64,000 nucleotides of DNA, from assembly GCA_945860275.1 (NCBI GenBank), contig CAMAPN010000001.1:62001-126000 (forward strand), read 5' to 3'. A program made the position numbers and the translations under genes. Source of the DNA: Bifidobacterium breve (GTDB taxonomy: Bacteria; Actinomycetota; Actinomycetes; Nanopelagicales; Nanopelagicaceae). Of the stretch, positions 60,182 to 64,000 are shown one piece after another. The notes under the pieces are model-generated. The model was not told where the DNA came from. It did no database searches and saw only the letters and a list, made by a program, of their open reading frames with translations. Numbering within the stretch: the first letter of the stretch is position 1; each line of letters begins with the position of its first letter.

Positions 60182-62831
60182 GCCGGAACTTTCACCAGCC
60201 GAGAGATTTGCCGCCTCCCGAAAGCGCTCTGCGTCGCGCGCTTCCGCACTCCATGATTATTTAGAACGATTACCATTCGCACTGGATGACTTTCAAATAG
60301 AAGCTTGCAAGCATTTAGAAGCCGGTAGTGGCGTCTTGGTCGCAGCTCCAACGGGAGCGGGCAAGACAATTGTTGGTGATTTCGCCACTTTTCTATCGCA
60401 GCGCCAAGGAAAGCGCATTTTCTATACAACCCCGATTAAAGCGCTGAGCAATCAGAAATTTAGCGAGTTTGTCGAGAAGTACGGCGAGGAGAAGGTGGGG
60501 CTTCTCACTGGGGATATCTCGATCAATGGTGATGGCGAAATAGTGGTGATGACTACTGAAGTACTGCGTAACATGATTTACGCTAACTCGCGCAATCTCC
60601 AGAACCTAGCGTTCGTCGTTCTTGATGAAGTCCATTACTTAGGGGATAAGTTCAGAGGTGCGGTCTGGGAAGAAATACTTATCCATTTACCCCAAGAGAT
60701 AGCGGTGGTTTCACTTTCGGCAACGGTTTCCAATGTTGAAGAATTTGGGGAGTGGTTACGTACTGTTCGCGGCAGTATTGAAGTGATTGTCAGCGAAATA
60801 CGCCCCGTTCCGCTACATCTTCACGTTATGCAGGGCAATGAACTTTATCCACTCCTCAAAGATGAGAAACAAGTTAATGCAGAACTGGTAAAGATCTCAC
60901 AAAGTTACAATCAAAACTATCGCGATCGAAAATTTCGTAGTACTTTCAAAGTACTCCATAAAGAGCTCATTATTGAACGTCTTGCGCAAGAAAATCTGCT
61001 GCCAGCCATATTTTTTATTTTCAGCCGGGCGGGCTGTGACAATGCTGTGAAATCGTGCAGTCATCTCAATCTCACTAATGAACGGGAGAAAGCTTCGATC
61101 CGCGAGCGTATTGAAGAAGTTGCACAAGTTATTGCGCCAGAAGACTATGGACCTTTGAATTTTCTCGCATGGGCCAAAGCCTTAGAACAAGGTGTTGCAG
61201 CTCACCATGCGGGATTAATACCTCCTCTCAAAGAAGTTATCGAAGAGCTCTTCCAGCAAGGTTTTATCAAGGTTGTTTTCGCAACGGAAACGCTCGCTTT
61301 AGGAGTGAACATGCCCGCTCGATCGGTTGTTATAGATCGACTCACGAAATGGAATGGGCAAGGGCATGTAGATATTTCTCCGGGAGAATTCACTCAACTC
61401 ACCGGCCGTGCTGGACGTCGGGGTATCGATATTGAAGGGCACGCGGTAATGGTGTGGAGCCCGGAGGTGGATATCCCATCTCTGGCAGGGTTAGCTACGG
61501 CACGAACATTTCCGCTGAAATCTTCATTTAATCCAACATACAACATGACTGTAAATCTCCTATCTAGTACTACCTCGCAGATTTCGCGCGAACTGCTTGG
61601 CTCTTCTTTTGCGCAGTATCAAGCTGATCATTCGGTTCAAGGTTTAGAACGTCAGGTAGCGCGTAATAAAGAATTCCTTCGAACTTTGCGAGATGAAGTG
61701 GATTGCCATCTAGGGGACTTCCATCAATATGCACAATTAAGAAACCAGATCAAGGCGCTTGAGCGTGCTGGCAGTACGATGCAAAAGCGAGATTTACCGG
61801 AGGTCATCGAAACACTTGCATCGGTTTCCCGGGGAGATGTGCTCTCTATCGGTAGCAGGCGGCGGGGGAGCATCGCTTTGGTGATTGAGCGCGGGCATGA
61901 GCTTGCGCGTCCGCTAGTGATGTATCTCGACCGAAAAGTGGCGCGAATCTCGCCAGTGGATTGCCAGAACGGCATCGAAAATTTAGGTCGAATAAAGGTT
62001 CCCGGAGGAACTGGCCATAAAAATTCACGAGATAAATCATTATGGATAGATGCCTATAAAAGAAGTGGCCTAAAATCGGGGGGCAAAGGTGCAGAAAATT
62101 CTGCGTATGAGATTGAATTAATTGAGCTGCGAAATCAGATGCGCGCTCATCCATGTCACGATTGTCCTGAACGAGAGGAACACGCTCGAATTGGTGAACG
62201 AATTGTTCGTATTGAACGAGAACTTGAAGATTTGCACACAAAGATAGAGAGCAGAACGAATGTGATTCCACGAACTTTCGATCGGCTCTGTAAAGTTTTG
62301 CGGGAGTTGAGTTATCTCGATGGTGATTTGGTTACTGCTAATGGGCAGCTACTTTCCAAGATATATTCGGATGCTGATTTAGTTCTAGCTGAAGCAATCA
62401 GAAGAAACATTTTTGAGGGGCTCGATTCATTGGAACTTGTCGCTACACTCTCCTTATTCGTCTACGAATCTCGAAGTGATGAGCCACATCGCCACCTTGC
62501 TAAAAATGCCAAAGTGATTAACGCTATGCATTCTTTGGAAAAGCTTTGGTTTGAAATTCGATCTTTAGAGCAGCGAAACTCCCTGCAAACTATGCGTGAA
62601 CTAGATGGAGGGATGGCTGCGGCAATCTATAAATGGGCTAGCGGTGGAGATCTAGTTGAAACACTTGCGCTTGCTGAACTCCCAGCTGGTGATTTCGTTC
62701 GTATTGTGAAACAACTTATCGACTTATTAACCCAAATTTCAGATGCATCGGCGCAACTGTCAAATCGAGCCCGTGAGGCAGTAGCTCTCTTACGTCGAGG
62801 GGTTATTGCCTACTCTGAGGTGGTTGGATGA
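60174..62831 (+). CDS. DEAD/DEAH-box RNA helicase HelY-like
   Basis: APTGAGKTIVGDFA, LDEVHYLGD, SATVSN, TGRAGRRGID; downstream of tatC as in actinobacteria. Confidence 0.94.
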   Translation, partial: KSKPELSPAERFAASRKRSASRASALHDYLERLPFALDDFQIEACKHLEAGSGVLVAAPTGAGKTIVGDFATFLSQRQGKRIFYTTPIKALSNQKFSEFVEKYGEEKVGLLTGDISINGDGEIVVMTTEVLRNMIYANSRNLQNLAFVVLDEVHYLGDKFRGAVWEEILIHLPQEIAVVSLSATVSNVEEFGEWLRTVRGSIEVIVSEIRPVPLHLHVMQGNELYPLLKDEKQVNAELVKISQSYNQNYRDRKFRSTFKVLHKELIIERLAQENLLPAIFFIFSRAGCDNAVKSCSHLNLTNEREKASIRERIEEVAQVIAPEDYGPLNFLAWAKALEQGVAAHHAGLIPPLKEVIEELFQQGFIKVVFATETLALGVNMPARSVVIDRLTKWNGQGHVDISPGEFTQLTGRAGRRGIDIEGHAVMVWSPEVDIPSLAGLATARTFPLKSSFNPTYNMTVNLLSSTTSQISRELLGSSFAQYQADHSVQGLERQVARNKEFLRTLRDEVDCHLGDFHQYAQLRNQIKALERAGSTMQKRDLPEVIETLASVSRGDVLSIGSRRRGSIALVIERGHELARPLVMYLDRKVARISPVDCQNGIENLGRIKVPGGTGHKNSRDKSLWIDAYKRSGLKSGGKGAENSAYEIELIELRNQMRAHPCHDCPEREEHARIGERIVRIERELEDLHTKIESRTNVIPRTFDRLCKVLRELSYLDGDLVTANGQLLSKIYSDADLVLAEAIRRNIFEGLDSLELVATLSLFVYESRSDEPHRHLAKNAKVINAMHSLEKLWFEIRSLEQRNSLQTMRELDGGMAAAIYKWASGGDLVETLALAELPAGDFVRIVKQLIDLLTQISDASAQLSNRAREAVALLRRGVIAYSEVVG

Positions 62832-63736
62832 TTCTGCTTATCGATAGTGCATCGCTTTGGTATCGCGCTTTCTATGGCATGCCCGACACCCTTCGTGCAC
62901 CTAACGGCCAACCGGTAAATGCAATCAGGGGATTTTTAGATAGCGTCGCACGATTGAGCGCTCACTACAAACCTGACCAGATTGTTGCCTGTTTAGATGG
63001 CGATTGGCGACCTTCGTGGCGAACCGAATTAGTTCCTGAATATAAAGCCGCGCGTGATGTTCCAAGTGAAGATAGCGAAGCGCTTCAAGATGAAATTGAT
63101 CTGGAGAGTCAGACGCCAGTAATCCTGGATATCCTTGATGCAATTGGTCTTCCGGTAATTGGTATTGATGATTACGAAGCAGATGATGTGATTGCGACCC
63201 TGGCTACAAGAGAAAAGTCTCCAATTGTCATTGCAACCGGTGATCGTGATCTCTTCCAATTGGTGGACGACCAAAAACCGATTTCTGTTGCATATCTAGC
63301 AAAGGGAATTTCTAGCCACGAGCTTGTAGATTTGCAGTGGATTTCACAACGCTATGGGATACCGGGGGAGCGGTACGCGTTGATGGCCCTCTTGCGGGGA
63401 GATCCTTCCGATGGGCTTCCTGGCGTGCGTGGTATCGGCGAAAAGGGCGCCGCCAAAATCGTTAATCTTTTTGGAAGCGTTGCAGAAATGCTTACTGCTG
63501 CAGAGCAAGGTGATGATCGACTCGGGGCGGTACTGGCTAAGAAACTTCTCGAAGGTAGAAAGTATCTCCAGCGCGCAGAACCAGTAGTTACGTGCGTGCG
63601 CGATCTTCGTCTCCCATCATTTGCTCAGCAAGTTCCAACCCAAATTTCGAATCGAAAAAAACTTAATTCTATTATTGAGGAGTTTGGCGTCGGCACGAGC
63701 GTTAGCAGGTTACTCGCTGCCATATCGCTAGAGTGA
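62828..63736 (+). CDS. 5'-3' exonuclease (PolA N-terminal domain-like)
   Basis: LIDSASLWYRAFYGMP, ACLDGDWRPSWRTELVPEYKAAR, YEADDVIATLA, ATGDRDLFQLV, GIGEKGAAKIVNLFG. Confidence 0.93.
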   Translation: MILLIDSASLWYRAFYGMPDTLRAPNGQPVNAIRGFLDSVARLSAHYKPDQIVACLDGDWRPSWRTELVPEYKAARDVPSEDSEALQDEIDLESQTPVILDILDAIGLPVIGIDDYEADDVIATLATREKSPIVIATGDRDLFQLVDDQKPISVAYLAKGISSHELVDLQWISQRYGIPGERYALMALLRGDPSDGLPGVRGIGEKGAAKIVNLFGSVAEMLTAAEQGDDRLGAVLAKKLLEGRKYLQRAEPVVTCVRDLRLPSFAQQVPTQISNRKKLNSIIEEFGVGTSVSRLLAAISLE

Positions 63737-63740
63737 GCAA

Positions 63741-64000
63741 GTGATACGCGCACTCTGGGTATTCGTACTTGGAGCCATCGCATCAGGGGGCTTTGCCCCA
63801 GTTGCACAATGGTGGCTATTTCCTCTAGCCCTTGCCTTCTTTATCGTCCATACGATTAACCAAAGAGCGGGTCGAAGAGCGCTCTTATCGTTTATGTTCG
63901 CACTAGGTTTCTTTGCGCCCATGCTCCACTGGTCAAGCAGTTTCGTAGGATCCCTACCGTGGCTATTACTCACCATCATGTCCGCACTTTTTTATATTCC
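63741..64000 (+). CDS. lnt: Apolipoprotein N-acyltransferase, N-terminal fragment (truncated by window end)
   Basis: GTG 63741, VIRALWVFVLGAIASGGFAPVAQWWLFPLALAFFIVHTINQRAGRRALLSFMFALGFFAPMLHW; open at window edge, absent from ORF track. Confidence 0.75.
   Translation, partial: MIRALWVFVLGAIASGGFAPVAQWWLFPLALAFFIVHTINQRAGRRALLSFMFALGFFAPMLHWSSSFVGSLPWLLLTIMSALFYI

Noticed and set aside
1-64000. CRISPR arrays, IS elements, prophage or defence islands
   Set aside because: No spaced direct repeats, transposase/integrase or phage-like ORFs seen; all substantial ORFs fit core housekeeping families

Overview
This 64 kb window is a gene-dense, mobile-element-free core segment of an actinobacterial chromosome. 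GC looks moderate (estimated by eye, not computed), and many genes overlap or abut. Actinobacterial markers include mihF, mshC (mycothiol), a BldD-like regulator, PafB/PafC, DUF3090 and SCO1664-family genes, HelY and a degenerate PriA. Together these suggest a streamlined lineage such as freshwater acI/Nanopelagicales (inference). Main blocks: rarA-DUF948-alaS-ruvX-mltG-aroE-A24 peptidase-aroC-aroK-aroB-aroQ-efp-nusB; pyrR-pyrB-pyrC-carA-carB-pyrK-pyrD-pyrF; mihF-gmk-rpoZ-coaBC-metK-priA-def-fmt-rsmB-rpe-hisE-hisG; an accessory metabolic/transport block with one tRNA-Leu; histidine phosphatase-DUF3090-SCO1664-mshC-PAC2-metH; and RecB-like-trmI-PPIase-pafB-pafC-tatA-tatC-helY-exonuclease-lnt (cut by the window edge). 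I found no phage, IS, CRISPR or obvious defence island. The most interesting signals are regulatory or structural: (1) about 20 start codons preceded at 6-7 nt by a TAnnnT -10-like box, suggesting widespread leaderless transcription, including divergent pairs whose -10 boxes overlap or interleave; (2) a BldD orthologue with an intact c-di-GMP motif, antisense-overlapping nusB; (3) a very short PyrR-type leader that can sequester the pyrR SD; (4) a possible three-way-junction leader on an NCS2 permease gene; (5) the Pup-proteasome block missing from its usual place between trmI and pafBC; (6) a conserved but uncharacterised phosphatase/zinc-ribbon/kinase cassette.
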